Shown: piece after piece, positions 28,928 to 41,227 of the stretch | Numbering within the stretch: position 1 is the stretch's first letter | Layout of the letters: each line of letters begins with the position of its first letter | Source: Azolla caroliniana | Taxonomy: Eukaryota; Polypodiophyta | DNA length: 64,000 bases | NCBI GenBank assembly: GCA_043228905.1 | Contig: JBHGNT010000013.1 | Span: 16,616,001-16,680,000, forward strand | Direction of reading: 5' to 3' | Position numbers and translations under genes: made by a program | The notes under the pieces: generated by a model | The model's input: the letters and a program-made list of their open reading frames with translations, nothing else | Database searches by the model: none | Told to the model about the DNA's origin: nothing

Positions 28928-31900
28928 CTAACTCTTGGTCTTTGAATGTTTCACAAGCCAATCGATCACAGCATCAATGTTCGTGGAATTTTTGCAAGAA
29001 ATTGTGTAGCAACCAACTTCACGATCAGATAGAGATTGAAGATTCCTGTAGGTTTACAATTCGAACAATTTGGGTTTTGAGAGAAATGCCAAATGCGTAT
29101 GGAATAGATGCAACAAATGGTGATATACTCACAGTTGATCAATGAAAGCTTGTTTGGATAATGCTTCAGGTTTATCGATTTTATTTCCAAGCACAAGGAG
29201 TGGAATTCCATGTAAAGCAGGCTTGTTCAAAAGGTCATGGAGCTCACTTTTTGCTATTGATATATTGTCCCTGTCCGCTGCGTCCACAACATATCTGAGG
29301 AAGATTTTGCACAATATTAGGATTGAAATTATATATCCCCACAATATGAAGTTTACCATTTGCAGCAACCAAGGTCAGGGGTGGGAGTTCAAAACTCCAG
29401 ATCTATGGCCCACTGGGCAAGGACCCAAACCAAATGGCCAATCCTACTGGTCTAACAATTATGACTCATCTAAGCACACTACTTACACAATTGCAGATAC
29501 ACCACGACAATATCGTTCCCACATGCTCCGAAAACGAGGTTGCCCTCCAAGGTCCCATAGTTTGATGGTGACATTTCCTTTAGTGACCTTCCTCATGTTA
29601 AAACCAACCTGAAAATAAAAAACATAGAACCCTCCATTTTAAACCAGCTGACAAACATTTCCTTCAGGTCATTTTTCATTGTCAATTTCTATTCAAAGAA
29701 GTGATTGCTTAATGTTATCCGCTAGAATTTTGCACCCATTGCCGGATAAGTGACTGCGTAGACAGTGGATTACAGAGCAATGAACACAACAGAGATCATG
29801 ACAAACTGTTCAATCATGCAAAGGTGAGAAAAAAGTGGTCTCTGTTATCATCCAACAGATGGTTCTATCCGCCTAGAGACAGTTATAGAAACAACCGCTG
29901 GGTGAACAAGCGGGTGAACAGTCACACCCATTCGAAAGGCAGTTATGAAAATATACTATAATATATGACCATACAATAAATACTAATAAGATTCTACTCT
30001 AGCCCTTAACACTTCAATTATGTAGATAACAGTGAGTTCTCACCGTAGGAATCATGTCCTCGCTGTAGCCACCAGTCTGCAATTGCAATGTCCAAAATAT
30101 GTTATCATTATCAATTTCATTGACGATGCAACAAATATAAAATCCATCAGCATTACCGCAATCACATTCACTAAAGATGTCTTTCCAGCATTTTGCAACC
30201 CGATTAATGAAAGCTCCATTTCTTGTTTGAAGAAAAGGCTGCAAAAATCCATACCTCTTTTCTTTAAATTATCTTCTTATACATGTACAACTATGGTGCA
30301 AAGACCAGGTCAAATTGAGAGGACTGAAAACAACACTAAGAAAGCACAATGTTTCTCTATGCTTACTGAACAAAATGCAAAAAATAAATTCCTCAAGACC
30401 CATGTTGACACAGAAGAAATTCCTACAGACATGATATGATACAAAAGAATCAGAAGTTGTATAGAATGGCATTGTGAATAAACACCCAGCATCCATGAAC
30501 ATATCAAAGAATTCAGCAAGAACCAAGCAGTCATCAACAACAAGAATCTGAACATTCTTTCTCTTTGACAAAATGAACCCATGAATCTCCACAAAATCTC
30601 CCCTTGGATAAAAGCTTTCACATTGATGTGCCCAATGTTTCAAATCGTTAAAATAAAACCAACACCCCCAGATGAGGACAATGCTCTCTCTGACTCAATT
30701 CCATTACCTCCCCTCTCTGATCCAACTCCTGCTCCACCTTCCCTTCCATCTCAACTTCCCATCGTAGATGCTGGTATTTCCTCTTCCTCTTCCTCTTCCT
30801 CTTTCTCAAATGCTGACGGTCACTCCAATTCTGCCCCAAAGGAATCTCACAATCCACAATAGCTTTACTATGCAGTCAATCTAGATTATTTGGCAACGGC
30901 CTTAAGCAAGCTTTACTATATATGGTCAACCTTGCTTGTATGGCAATAGCCTTAACCAAGCTCCCTGAGCATTGTACAAGATGTTAGATATTTCCTTCAT
31001 TCACGTTGCCATGCAATGAAACAAGGTTGGTCCTTATTGTTATGTTCCACAATATTCATGCATGATCAATTGCTATAGTTTATGTAGATCTCATTGTTAC
31101 AGGTGCATGGGCAGAAAAGGTTCAATATGGGATGCAATATTTAGCACACTTTTGAAATGACCGATCTTGAAATCCTCCCATATATTTTCCTGTGAAACTG
31201 CTTGGCATTTCTATAAATCTCATACGAACTTTTCCTACAAATCCTCACATTTTCAGCCAACTTAAAAATCCGAGTTGTGGGAATATGTAAGGATGGGGAT
31301 CTACAAATAGAGCAACATCCTTTGTAATACCTCTGTTTGGATCTATGAACCCTCTTCTCCTTCAGCTCCACTTCATTGTCCTCGTTTGTTCCTTCTAATC
31401 AGACATTTATCATTGAGAGCCTTCACTCCCATTTATTACTATTGCCCTTTTAAGGGCTTATTCTGCTACTGGTAGTTTCCAGTGTGTCTTATACTTTGTC
31501 TTCTATAACGATGAAGAGAATATTGTTGGTATGCTGAAATGCAAGAATGGTTCCAATCACATCGCATAATAAAAATGTACTAGCCATTCCAATATATCTT
31601 GAGTTCTTCACACCTGAGTTTGACCAAAGTGGAGAAGAATGGAGTGACTGAAGCTGATATTATTAACTGGGATAATGAAAGAACATGGATCATCTAGGTT
31701 TAAGGAAAATAAAACACATGGCAGTTAAGACCAAGCAGCTAGGTATTTACCCATGCCTCACATATAAGATGAAGCTATTGAATCTGTAAGCTCTTTCAAA
31801 AGCTTGCAAATCGATACCCCAACAGAAATAATAAGTTTACATGCATACATCATCGGTTGAAAGCAGACTGGGCAAGCTACCATTTGCCTGAACCGAACGC

Positions 31901-33573
31901 AATCTCATGGCCTCATTGAATTTAGACAACAATCAAATAGCATTCCAAGTCATATGATATGGCATGGAGGCTTGGGTCAGAAGCATACCCAAGGTGCAAA
32001 AAATATTCTGAGGTGCCACCTTGAGGTCAAGGCAACTATTCCATACTAAGTAAGATTCCTTAAAACCGGGTGAAGGTTTGACAAGAGTCCATAAATACAT
32101 AGCCAAAGTACAGGACAAGGAGGCAAATCGTCTACCAATTCAGGCTTGGGACACTCACAGCAAAATGGAGAAGAAAAACAGAAGGGAAATCCTCTCGTTA
32201 GTGGCTATGTGACTCACACATTAATACAATTTCATTTAAACATGCAATGTAACCATTTCCTCTATTTGTCTATATTCGTTCTCTCTTCTTGATTCAATCA
32301 AATAAGATATTTCCTACATCCATTTACGATTCAAGAAAATTATATATGTCGAGTCCACACTTGTAAGCCATGACTTTCATCTTCTTTCATTCTGCATGAT
32401 ATCACATCTTGAGTTCAAATGAGTTAATCGCTTGAAGTTAAGACCAAGAAACTGGAAATACATACACAGAATTTCAGGATAATGAATAAAACATGGACAA
32501 AGCTTGAGACAATATGATAAATGCTCTTCATGTACTCAATAATTATGTGCAAAGAGAAACTGCAATGCCTCAGAAGTTTGAAACACAGGTTGACTCCCTT
32601 AGCAAATCCTTTGTATCTCTCTAGAAGTTCATTGAGGCAGGACTCCTCCAATCAGCTCAAAGAGGGAAATATCCAGCCAGTCATGATGGAGGAGGAGTTG
32701 AAAAACATCGAATGTAAAATTTTAAAAAAAGATAACATATTTTTGGTGTGGGGAAGGGGGGAAATTGTTTTTCCTGCATTATGGTGAGATTTCCTAAATC
32801 ATCATCTGAGATATACTTCTACTAAGCGAAAGACTCATAGAGTGATTATACATGGTAAAGATTTGACAGAGGTTATGCTAGCAGGGAACCCACAAAATGC
32901 CTTCAGTACAGCTTACTTGAGCCTTTAAAAAGCTTTATATATAGACTAGATGAATGTACTCCATTTACATGCCTGAATGTCTAACCCTGCTTTAAAAAAT
33001 ATAACCTGGAACAATTGGTATGACAAGAAAGACCTATTTGGTATAAAGAAGATGATGGGAAAAATGTCCACCCACAATAGAAACCCTTCCTAAAAGGCCT
33101 ATTTCCCGAGGGTAAATAAAAAATTCCATTTTCAGGAAATGTTGATGTTATTTGATGGAACATAAACATTCCTCATAGTAATGGTCTTCACTGTGGCAAT
33201 GGATCCCCCTCTCAGACAACCTTTTGAGTTCTTTGGAGCTCCCTGGTATACAAAATAGGCCCACATACTCCATGGTAACGGCCTTCATCATGATCGTGGA
33301 AAACGCGGTCCTGTTTTGCATAGCAGCTATATCTGCTTCATTTGTCCTCACTTTCACCGAGTTTGAGAGAAAAGTCGGTGGAGATGTAAGAACTTCGGAA
33401 TGTTACCAGGACAAGAAGCCATGGCCTCTTCTGGATCGATGAGGAGTTGGTATGAATTAAATCCGGGGGCAAATTGAGGAGAAAGAGAGAGGGAAAAGGA
33501 GGGGGGGGGGGGGGGATGTAGGGGGGTGGACATACCTGCGAAGCCAATTGAGGAAATCTTCCCACAGACCCAT
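28928..33573 (-). CDS. ARL8: ARL8-type Arf-like small GTPase
   Basis: Six exons on the minus strand, 5' to 3': 33573-33536, 30238-30157, 30076-30044, 29608-29487, 29294-29133, 29045-28928, giving 184 residues, the usual ARL8 length. ARL8 cycles GTP/GDP on lysosomal or vacuolar and endosomal membranes. Visible elements: amphipathic N-terminus [21 protein letters not shown]1 GLQNAGKT; switch I with [19 protein letters not shown]3 [11 protein letters not shown]4 NKID; G5 SCKNSTNID; tail [10 protein letters not shown]. All junctions are GT-AG and the frame is exact. The first exon (12 codons plus two bases) lies 3.3 kb upstream of exon 2 and was found by its conserved N-terminus. Intron 1 holds a LINE fragment and an unexplained coding-like stretch. 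Confidence 0.95.
30470..30862. other. Coding-like stretch inside ARL8 intron 1
   Basis: On the plus strand, 30650-30862 reads as a Pro/Ser-rich acidic tail ([20 protein letters not shown], later a Ser run and NPQ) ending in TAG. On the minus strand, 30500-30620 reads [18 protein letters not shown] then [12 protein letters not shown], which looks like a folded domain. I recognise neither. They may be remnants of a retroposed gene. Confidence 0.3.
31512..31700 (+). mobile_element. LINE fragment, family A, in ARL8 intron 1
   Basis: The sequence from TTGTTGGTATGCTGAAATGC through GAACATGGATCATC closely parallels 39958-40130 of the large LINE, with point differences and an extra short stretch. It is antisense to ARL8. 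Confidence 0.85.
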
Positions 33574-33796
33574 CGCTCTTCGTCAGATGGATCCAGAAGA
33601 AAAACAAACAAACTGGGGAGGCAATACAAGGAAGGAGGAAGGGGGGGGGGGGGGGGGGGGGGACAGATCAGATGATCTCCAGATGGATCGATCGATGTGT
33701 ATCTGTCTGCCTGTCTGTCTGTCACGGGAGGGGAAGAGAAAGAAAAAGCAGAAAAGGCATTTCAAAACAATATAAGGAGCCTCTCGCGGCCCATTA

Positions 33797-33836
<40 letters not shown>

Positions 33837-33960
33837 GAATCAAACACGCGAGGAGGCTCTGTATGGGTATGGTATGGTATGGTGGTCTGTCTTTGGCACG
33901 TGTTTCCTGCCTGAATCTGCATACATACATAATGATACATACATACATACATACCATGTG
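33490..33960 (-). promoter_or_regulatory. ARL8 upstream region with G-tracts, (CT)n and (CATA)n
   Basis: Around the first exon: a G run at 33501-33515 (in intron 1), a 22-base G run at 33641-33662, a GTCT-rich patch (33700-33725), a CT repeat (33800-33833) and CATA repeats (33921-33953). On the ARL8 strand these are C-tracts and GA repeats within about 350 bases upstream of the ATG. GA repeats are known binding sites of plant BPC factors; use here is inferred. Confidence 0.5.
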
Positions 33961-34223
33961 CATACATAACTTCCTTCTTTCCCACCATCTTCATCATCAT
34001 CGATGATTGTTCTTCTCTGAGAACCACTCGCGTTTTTTCTTTCTTTTTATTAAAGCCCCAGCAGCAGCAGCCGGAGACAATATTCTTGTATCATGTAAGT
34101 TCCTGATGGCCGCCCCCCCCACACTCTCGTATATACATTGTTTCGATCTCTCGATCTTTGTTTTTTGGGCACTCGACATGAATTCACGTGACAACTTGTT
34201 GAATCTACTGCAATCTCTATCTC

Positions 34224-34311
34224 TTCTCGTTTTGTGTGTGTCATCCTTGCGCAGGGCCCATGCTAATCTTCTCTATATCGTTCCAATTTTATCAAATGTC
34301 CCCGAAGGGAC
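34224..34311 (-). ncRNA. U6: U6 snRNA-derived sequence, 3'-truncated, probable pseudogene
   Basis: The minus strand from 34311 starts GTCCCTTCGGGGACAT and continues through GATAAAATTGGAACGATA, AGAGAAGATTAGCATGG, CCTGCGCAAGGATGACAC and ACAAAACGAGAA, following plant U6 for about 88 nucleotides with about six substitutions. The final ~14 nucleotides and the terminal T-run are absent. Upstream there is only a GA run and a SINE, with no plant USE (RTCCCACATCG) or TATA box at the expected spacing, so expression by the normal U6 promoter is unlikely. Confidence 0.88.
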
Positions 34312-34520
34312 TCTCTCTCTCTCTCTCTAATTACCTTACCCTAGTGGTAAAGTCGTCGTACAACGAGGCTTGGATCATGAGTTTTCTCACCTTTCTATTA
34401 CTCTGATACATATCCTCTTAATTTACTATTAGATGCCACTATGGAATGCATGGCTTGAACCCATGACCCCTTGATCACCAGTGGGCAGCCTTCTCGATTC
34501 ATCTCTCTCTCTCTCTCTAT
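34311..34520 (+). mobile_element. tRNA-related SINE-like element, copy 1
   Basis: Begins near CTTACCCTAGTGGTAAAGTC with a tRNA-like head (A-box-like TAGTGGTAAAG, then CGAGGCTTGGATCATG), has a short body with TTTCTCAC and CTATTAC, then ATTTACTATTAGATGCCACT and a reverse-oriented tRNA-like module (GGCTTGAACCCATGACC, the reverse of GGTCATGGGTTCAAGCC). CT runs flank both ends (34311-34328 and 34502-34519). It shares its whole plan with copy 2. Confidence 0.7.
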
Positions 34521-36279
34521 CCCTCATTTTGTTGGCTTTGTCTCACATTGTAGCATTAAGAATTGCCATTAGCTAGCCCACGTCTCATCGATTGCAATTT
34601 GGCCTTTCCATCAACTTTGAAAAACAAATCTATCTATCTCGATATGTCTCGCTTCAAGACACCCATGCCTAAGCTAAAATATATGTGTTGTCGTATTGAT
34701 GCACACATCTACTCGCATGCATTAGGGACGAATTGAAAATGCTTTATTAGTGATCAAGATTCTCACTAGCAATGACATACCATCACGGTCTCTTATAAGC
34801 TTCAATTGGAATAAGGTTTTGTACCATTGGGGTTCTCATTACCGATGATGTCCATCAAATGTCTGTAATTAGATTCAATCATAATAATCTTTTGTGCATA
34901 GATATGGGGATTGCATATCTATTTATTAAACCAACGCTTGAAATGTTTTTGATGGAACCAATAGGTGATAATTATGTTAAGAATCAGATCTGATTATGTG
35001 CAACGAAAGAGATGTGTGTGTGTGTGTGTGGAAAGAGGAGAGGAGGGAAACACAAGATAAATGGGGAATGATTAACAAGAGCATAGCTAAAGACTTTTCT
35101 CTATATTAATAAGCATCAAAATACAATGATACCCACGATGTGGTATATATACATCTCATCTGCAAGGGTGCACATGTTTGAGGATAATATAGGTACAAGG
35201 ATGTAAGTCCTATATTCAATGAACTTGGTAGTGCAGGATCTAGAATGTATCCACTCAAGTACAAAATCCTATTTAAGGCTTTAAGGTCAACACTTATAAC
35301 TAGATTCTAATTATGTAACTACTAAGTTACATGGTTGACTAAATAGCTAAACCTAGTTGAGCTTGATATTTCAACAAATTATTTATGGAGGATCCTCTCC
35401 TACATTTATCACAACTTTCGTGAGAAGGATATCGTTTATATTTTTGCCCTCTTTCTTTGTTGATATTAGCTTTTACATACTCTTTGAGAAATCTTATTGC
35501 ATGTTCTCTTTGTATGAAATCAAAGACTTCCTAAACTCTTGTTGGAGGTGAAGGTCGAAGCTTAAATTTGTGTGCAATTGTGTTGGTAGTAAACATCAAC
35601 TTCATGTGTAATCCATGAGAGGAAATGCCTTAAATGTAAGGTCATAAATTGCGTTAATAAGGAGGATATTGGAGAACCTTACCCTCGAGGAACCAACCAT
35701 GATGATAGATTCCATTTGCCTGGAGAGGGAATAAGGGGCTGATTTGGAATCCTACTCAACAAAATATGCAATAGTAGATTTTGAGATGCATGATTGAACC
35801 AAATTTTAGAACAAGAGAGAAGCACTAAATTCAAAACTTGTGTGCAAAACATTTACTTAGAAGTTTTAAGTAAATAAGAATGGGACTATGGAGTCATTGG
35901 TTTGATTCCTCCGTGAATGAATGGATTTGTGCATATCTTAGCCATAGCCCCTTCTTAAAACCCTCAATAGTGGAATCATCGGTCGGATGGAATTCTCTTT
36001 GTTAAACTTGGAACAATATAGTGGAACATATAACCATACTTTGGCCCTCAACATAGTTTAGAGTGAACTATAGAAAACTGCAATAAGCATGTGTTGGAAA
36101 TGTTTGTGACCATCTTGGATCTTTGAATTCGTTCAAACTTTGTCCATGAAACTGACATCTTATAATCACCAAATTTATGTCAAATATATGAGGTTGACCT
36201 TTGGTTCACCAATTATACTCGATCTTTATATCTATCGATACATGCACCTTTTTTATTAAAATCACAATGTTAACAATAT

Positions 36280-36585
36280 ATTAGTAATCTTGTCATAGTT
36301 AGATATTAGTGGACCACATATAGTAACAACAAGTAGTAGTTGAAAAGTAACATGTTTCGCATACAACAAACTTTTGTTAATCATAAATGCCAATTTGGGA
36401 CAAATATTCATGTTACTTGTTAAAGGAAATCATGAAGTTAGTAATATTTTAATAGTCTTGTTATAGGTAGACGTTGATATACCACATATAGTAAAGGCAA
36501 TCACTAGTTGAAAACATATATGTTTTGCCTGCAATCAATTATTGTTATTCATAATTGCTAACTTGGGACAAACATTTGTATTATG
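36280..36585. repeat. Diverged direct duplication, ~160-bp unit
   Basis: Two copies starting near 36280 and 36437 share TTAGTAAT, ACCACATATAGTAA, AGTTGAAAA and TTGGGACAAA in the same order. Confidence 0.7.
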
Positions 36586-37689
36586 TGAGTAACGATTAGA
36601 CAAACGATTCTTATGTCAAAGGAGTATAAATGTTTTGAAATGTGGTGGCCTTAACCATTAAGAGTTACATTAATAGTTTAAGTTCGTTTTTTGTTTTCTT
36701 AATTTATCATGTATATATTAGATTTAAGTTCATATATGATGTCTCGGTGCGCACACATGTCAAGCTATGTACAATTTGTTACGGACCTGAATCATGATGA
36801 ATGTGTTGAGAAACTATAACGAGATATCTACCACTTTTTTAAGACAAACGTAATGGTTTCCATTTTGGCGTTCAACAACATTGTTGTGAGGCCTCCTTCA
36901 ACAACAAAATGATAGTTGGCAATACACAAGATCAATCTCATATCACCATATAGTGTACTCATTTGTAGCACGTAAGTTTCAATTGACCTTGCAATACCAT
37001 ATTATAGAAGAACTCGTATATTGGTTATATTGCAACTAAAAATATGACAATGAAATTGGTGTGGTTCATGAAAAATTGTACAAGCTTGAAAAGAAAAAAA
37101 TTTCAATGTATTCGCCAACTAATAACACATTATGGATCATTGGATCATGCACATTAAGAATGGGAAGATGTGTTAGGCAAGCTTTTATAGAACATACTAT
37201 GGGAAAGGTGAAATGGTGGGATGGAGGAAATGAACATGTTTTGGTAAGATAGATGAAACTAGCAAGCAATTGTTTGTATCAGAGCTCAAAGCTAAAGATT
37301 AGTAGTAAATTGTAATGTTATGGAATCAAGGAACAAGTGGGGAGGGAGATATTGTAGTACAAACTTCAACTTCAGGAATTGGGGGGCCAGAAGGTGGTTT
37401 TACAGAGTAGTACGCGAAGCGGACACGGGCTGCAAGGCAAGGGGGTTGATGCCATGCGTCAATAAGAAGTCGTGACTGTTCCGAGTGAGGTGATGGAGTT
37501 GCCTATGTGCATGTGACACAGAACTCGCGTGGTTTCATTGGCAGGGCACAAGCGTTTGTTTATGTGGGGCCCTGCCCATCCCGACATATTCTTTCGTCGT
37601 TCAAGGAAACGAAAGAGAAAGGAAGAGAGGCCAAAAACCGTCCCATCCCATCCTATCTCATCCATCAAGTCAAAACCATACACCAACGA

Positions 37690-40600
37690 AGCTGTTTATG
37701 GAGAAGTTATGGCGGAAGAGGTTGGTCTAAAGAGAAAAGCTCAAGATATGAGTGTTATAACTGAACATGGAAAACACTTTCTAGCCTTAGGAAGCACGCA
37801 TGGATTTGTGATATATAATGGCTTGACACAATGGCCTGGATCATATGCTTTGACATGTTAGAACCCAAAAGGGGGTGCAAGCACAGTCGATTATCTAATG
37901 GGACCTCCATCTCTTATACCTGAAATAAAAGTGTTCACTATATCGGGAAGACCTATTGGCTTGGCAGCTAATCATGCATATCTACACTTTGAGGTAACAA
38001 AGGATGTATATGCTAAGGAGAGCGGGCTGGCTAAGTATCTATTCACTCGCGAGACAATTGATGTCTATAGTTGTGGTGTATACAATGGCATGCTAGATTT
38101 GGATCCTTTCTCACCCCTTGAAGAACTTACCCAAGGTTTATCCAAATCATTTCATAAAGCAACCACAAATGCCTTCCCTCACACAACGACCAATCCCCCC
38201 AAACTCGGTAGAGTAATACAAAATAGTTGGTATGATGAGGAATGTCGTGATATAAGGAGATGCTTGCAGCGTCATGTAACTCGGGGCATTTATACACACA
38301 ACCAAGCAAGAGCAACCTTCCAATGCCTCGTAAGGAAGAAGAAGAGATTGTATTTGGCTAAATTTGAAGATCATTTGTATCGCTTGTTTCTCGGACGAGA
38401 GAGTAAAAGAGCATGGAAAATGTTTAATGAGAGGCAACCCACCACACAATTGACCTCACCTCAGGTGTGGCATGAATATGCAAAGGTCCTATATGATATT
38501 CCCGGGCAACCTCCTCTTCCCCACCCGAATGCCTCATGCCCACATGAATCAACCTTCGTTACACCACAAAATGTAAGAAATGCCATTGATCGGCTACAAT
38601 CTGGGAAGGCCCAAGATCACGATTGATTGGTGGGTGAACACTTTATCTATGCCCATGACACCTTGCTCCCATTGCTAGCACACATCTTTAATAGAGCCAT
38701 GTGTGAAGGTTTTCCTACTAGATGGATTCAGCATACCATTGTGCCAATCCTCAAGAGTGGAGACCCCATGATGCCAAGCAACTATAGGACAATCATGATT
38801 GGCCATTACTTGGCTAAACTATATGGCTCGATTCTAGAATCAGAATTGAGTATATGGGCAAAGCAAAATGGTTGTCGTTCAATTGGACAAGCAAGATTTC
38901 AGAAGGGGTTCACAACTTTGGATCACATATTCACCCTCCGAGCCCTTATTGAGGAGGGCAGAGCCCACAATAAGAGGAATTATTGCTGCTTTGTGGATTT
39001 CCAAAAAGCCTTTGACACTGTGCCATGTGCTCGGCTTATGTAGTGGCTAGAAGCCCTTGGTGTTCCTATAGATATGCAATGGGGAATCTATGCACTCTAT
39101 GAATCTGTGTCAGGAAAAGTTCGGTCTCCTAAGGGCTTGTCAGAGGCAGTGGCTAGCACAATTGGCGTGAAGCAAGGATGCCCACTATCCCCCACACTCT
39201 TCGGTCTCTATATAGATGAGGTATCACAATACATAAAGAGATTTGGTGGTTCCGGAGCACACATAACAGGTATAGCTATACAAATATTACTATATGCTGA
39301 TGATATTGTGCTGATTTTTGACTCTCCGGAGGGACTACAAAGACATCTAAATGCCTTAAAACTATTTTGTACGGACAAAGGTTTGTCAATCAACATGAAT
39401 AAAACTAAAGTGATGGTGTTTAACACCACCCAAGCATGGGTAACAATATCAGAACCATAATTCTTCTTGGGAGAGGAAAAGGTGGAATACACACGCTCCT
39501 ACACATACCTAGGAGTAACATTTACAAGACATAGGTTCTCCTTACAGGAGGCCGCTTGTGCCCAACTTTCTCGTGGATATGCAGCCCTTGGTGCTCTCGA
39601 GAGACAATGTGCACATTTGCAGTTCCAAGAGCCATGGACTAAGCTATAGTTATTTGATACACTTGTCACACCAACTCTTCTCTATGGAGTAGAGACATGG
39701 GGACCGAGTCTTAACAAGGCAAATCATTGGAAAGATTTAGAGAGACCTTTAGTGTCAATGATTGCTTACATGGTAAGGAGCAAAGCATCACTGCCCCACA
39801 ATATAATCCGGGCAGAGATGGGAGCAACACCTATAATAACCGAGGCATTGTTCCAATCAGTGACATTTATCCAACGTCTTTGGGAGCTCCCTAAATGAAG
39901 GTACCCAAGGTTGGCACTTATGTCATCAAGACAACTGGCTGAAAATGGAGACACTCATTGTTGGTATGCTGAAATGCAGTAATGGTTCCAGTCACATGGT
40001 ATGAATATAAATGCATTGCCCCCATTCCAATATAGCTTGGATTGTCCCCATCTCAATACGACCAATGTGGAAAAGAATAGAGTGATCCAAACTAATATTA
40101 TTAACTTGGAAAACAAGATAACATGGATCAACCCCAAGATACCACTTGGTACAAAGATGGCCCACTATAAGACACACTTATTACATACATCGGAGGATGG
40201 ATTTGTCATCAGGCCACCTTATATGGACATACATCTATCCTATGCGCTGCGTAGTGTGATAGGGTAGCTGCGAACTTCATCACATCAACTACAAATTGAG
40301 GTAGGTAGATATACACGACTACCTCTAGAAGAGAGAATTTGCCAATTGTGTCATCAAGGAGTGGAATTTGAAGAACGCAATGTTTGTCATTGTAGTGTCT
40401 TTTATGAAATCAGAGGGAGATACCATTGCCTCTTTAAACAAGGCTTTGACCCACTACGCAAGGTAATGGAATATGAGGACCAACGATGCCTAGGACTTTT
40501 CTTGCTAGAGCTCAAGAGACATCGGGAAAAGTTGTTGAAGAATACAGCCACACAAGCTCATCCACAAAGAACAATCACAACTTTCTTTAGCCCCATCACT

Positions 40601-41075
40601 CCTAATGCTAGAAGTCAACCCTAGGATACAAAAACGGGATCCAGACCAGGATATAACTAAGGGGTTACAATTGATCGGGCAATGGCAATTTGCCGTGCAC
40701 GTAGGCCCCGACCCCATGGACCACGACCTCGACACCCTTGTCATCGACAGATAAAAGCCATTATCTCCCGCCATTGTAGGTGCTTCCCTCACTTCAGAGA
40801 CATTTCCATTTTGGATTGACCTATGCTAGAGATCTTTCGAAGACAAAAGCTACAATATACCTAACTTGAGAAACTCACATGTGCCAAAAACCAGATTCCC
40901 TCTTTTCTTTTCTTTTCATTCTATTTACTTTTATATTTACTGTGTAATATTTACTTTATTTTGATTTGTTCTCAAAGACGAGACAACACTTAAGATGTAA
41001 TCTCTTATTTGGTCTTATAGGCCATTTTGGCCTCTTAAAAGACGTTAATATATCTTTCTTTCTTTCTTTCTTCTC
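37690..41075 (+). mobile_element. 5'-truncated non-LTR retrotransposon (LINE, family A)
   Basis: One plus-strand frame runs from about 37690 to 40624. It starts in the C-terminal part of an AP-endonuclease (GASTVDY, SGRPIGLAANHAYLHF), then a linker, reverse transcriptase (QARFQKGFTTLDHIFTLRAL, FVDFQKAFDTVP, GVKQGCPLSPTLFGLYIDE, catalytic YADD near 39.30 kb), thumb (SINMNKTKVMVF), and a C-terminal CxxC...HC zinc-binding segment (ICQLCHQGVEFEERNVCHC). Eight internal stops interrupt it (37859, 38624, 39041, 39458, 39647, 39896, 39980, 40265) without any frameshift. The 3' UTR (40625-41055) ends with a GGCC-loop-GGCC hairpin, GACGTTAATAT and a CTTT tail. Non-functional, but relatively young. Confidence 0.93.
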
Positions 41076-41089
41076 TTTTATTATTATTA

Positions 41090-41186
41090 CTTTTATCGCA
41101 ACTAGCTTGCCCTAGGAGTAAGTTGTTATACTACTAGCACCATGTCTTGGGTTCGAAACCCAAATTTCTCACTGCTCTATTACCCC

Positions 41187-41227
<41 letters not shown>

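Larger units (their letters stand above)
33961..37689. other. Gene-free region with U6 and SINE insertions
   Basis: Apart from the U6-derived and SINE sequences (34224-34520), a GT microsatellite (35012-35030) and a diverged duplication (36280-36585), it is AT-rich with no recognisable gene. Short open frames are not supported by any domain. Confidence 0.6.

Noticed and set aside
29370-29440. Possible tRNA-like SINE piece (GGAGTTCAAAACTCC) in ARL8 intron 4
   Set aside because: It is a short palindrome only, with no other similarity to the SINE copies.
33354-33963. Overlapping frames encoding Pro or Ser runs near the ARL8 start
   Set aside because: They translate G, C and CT repeats and have no non-repetitive domain.
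41125-41165. Functional tRNA gene suggested by GGGTTCGAAACCC
   Set aside because: There is no acceptor stem or anticodon arm; the B-box belongs to the SINE-like element.
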